Assembly (NCBI GenBank): GCA_905221605.1
Contig: CAJNDS010001324.1
Coordinates: forward strand, 371,001-435,000
Direction: 5' to 3'
DNA length: 64,000 nucleotides
From: Symbiodinium natans
Lineage: Eukaryota; Sar; Dinophyceae; Suessiales; Symbiodiniaceae
A program made the translations under genes and the position numbers. Below are positions 63,232 to 64,000 of this stretch, one piece after another (the first letter of the stretch is position 1; each line of letters starts with the position of its first letter). Below the pieces are notes generated by a model. The model had not been told where the DNA came from and searched no databases. It worked only from the letters and a program-made list of their open reading frames with translations.

Positions 63232-64000
63232 ATGTTTTGTCCATGGCCGCAAAATGCCCAGGCGTTTCAGGAGGTGTTCTCCATTTGCTGGGGGATATCT
63301 TGGACCTTGACATGGTCTCTGTACTCCTCTCTGGATGTTCTGTTGTGCCCGTCCGCCAAGGCCTTCCTGAAGGTGGCGTTTTAGGACCAATACTCTATAC
63401 CCTACTTCCCGACTCTCTCGCAAAGGTCCTGCTCGAGCATTCCTGTGGCTTGGCGTTGTCTTCTAAAGTACCAGCCGCTTGGGCCAACCATCCCTGGAGT
63501 GGCCAGGGCACACCCCAGGCAAACTGGACGGACAGAATGGTAAAAGCTCTGCAGACAGATGCACGGCTACCGCCGAGCTCCGAGCTACTCCATCGACCAG
63601 ATTTAGAGGCCTCGGCGGCTAGGGCCTTGGACATTCTATCAACACACAAACTTGCCATTTTATTGCACGCCGACGACCCTGTGATTCTCGCATCATCTTG
63701 GGGTGAGTTGGCAAGGACATTATTGATCATTGAAAAATGGGCCCCCCTGCACGGGGCTTGCTTCCAGATGGGAGCTTCAAAGACTGTACTTTTTCGTGTG
63801 GGAGGCTATGGTGAAATTTGCCCTATTTGGTTTCGCCCTAGGCCCCGTTCCGCCCCTGTGCGTCTTTGCCTTTGTGCCTCAGAGCATAAATGGCTGGGCT
63901 GGTTGTGGTCTACCGACGGTGGCGCCACCGAATCCCTACATGCTCGCCTTCGTGCTGCGTCTTCGCAACTGTGTGTTTTAGCTGGCCTGTGCATTGAGGC
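63232..64000 (+). CDS. LINE-type reverse transcriptase, partial, 3' end outside window
   Basis: A frame of about 257 codons stays open to the window edge. It has RT motif B (VRQGLPEGGVLGPILY), motif C (ILLHADDPVILASS), motif D (ASKTVLFRVG) and a thumb-like HKWLGWLWSTDGGATESL. It starts exactly after GGGTTTAG of a G-form array; its first residues (DVLSMAAKC) would directly follow the AFD of RT motif A, which is not visible nearby. So either an array-filled intron interrupts the RT frame or the copy is truncated. It differs from the LINE at 21-25 kb (ADD versus LDD, different motif B), resembling jockey/L1-like RTs. The antisense ORF here is a shadow. Confidence 0.85.

Noticed and set aside
1-64000. 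tRNA, rRNA or snRNA genes
   Set aside because: I saw no cloverleaf with A/B boxes and no rRNA-like or snRNA-like stretch, though I could not run a covariance search.

Overview
The window reads as nuclear DNA of a dinoflagellate. The signs are: (i) well over a hundred short interstitial blocks of the heptamer TTTAGGG/CCCTAAA and close variants, lying between short GC-rich coding segments; (ii) introns whose 5' splice sites are GT, GC and GA in about equal numbers, with AG acceptors; (iii) many short terminal-inverted-repeat intron elements ('introners') flanked by 3-9 bp target duplications; (iv) every convincing coding segment on the + strand; (v) a LINE-type element carrying a GEASHPGP motif that I associate with dinoflagellate retroelements. 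I cannot name the species.

Layout. 0.6-5.2 kb: a C5-cytosine DNA methyltransferase-like gene in about 15 exons. 6.5-11.8 kb: one or two unrecognised genes with transmembrane segments near their ends. 12.4-15.6 kb: two unrecognised multi-exon genes. 17.3-21.3 kb: scattered exons, interrupted at 21.28 kb by a 4.2-kb LINE (zinc fingers, RT, CCHC, putative restriction-like endonuclease) with a 30-bp target site duplication; the interrupted exon resumes at 25.45 kb. 26.2-35.4 kb: many further exons of unrecognised genes. 36.2-58.4 kb: a cryptochrome/photolyase-family gene in more than 20 exons. Lying between two of its exons, on the same strand, is a complete 23-exon gene for a secreted coiled-coil protein (45.3-54.1 kb). 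58.5-63.2 kb: fragments of unrecognised genes. 63.2 kb to the end: a second, different LINE-type RT reading frame that runs off the window.

Most notable. Telomere-like arrays are not confined to intergenic DNA: they form the body of most introns in the three genes I could delimit. On the coding strand the G-rich form (TTTAGGG) lies toward the 5' splice site and the C-rich form (CCCTAAA) toward the 3' splice site. I delimited 11 introns with a simple G-then-C order, two mixed ones and none with a simple C-then-G order. The arrays are often embedded inside introner elements. The introners show how they make introns: the element's 3' inverted repeat supplies the AG acceptor, and the target-site duplication supplies the GT/GC/GA donor. 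The nested coiled-coil gene has a possible relict spliced-leader sequence just upstream, which would fit arrival as a retroposed mRNA followed by gain of all its introns.

Exon joins were worked out by eye from reading frame, direct repeats at the junctions and remembered family patterns. No alignment was run, so boundaries at less clear junctions may be off by several bases.
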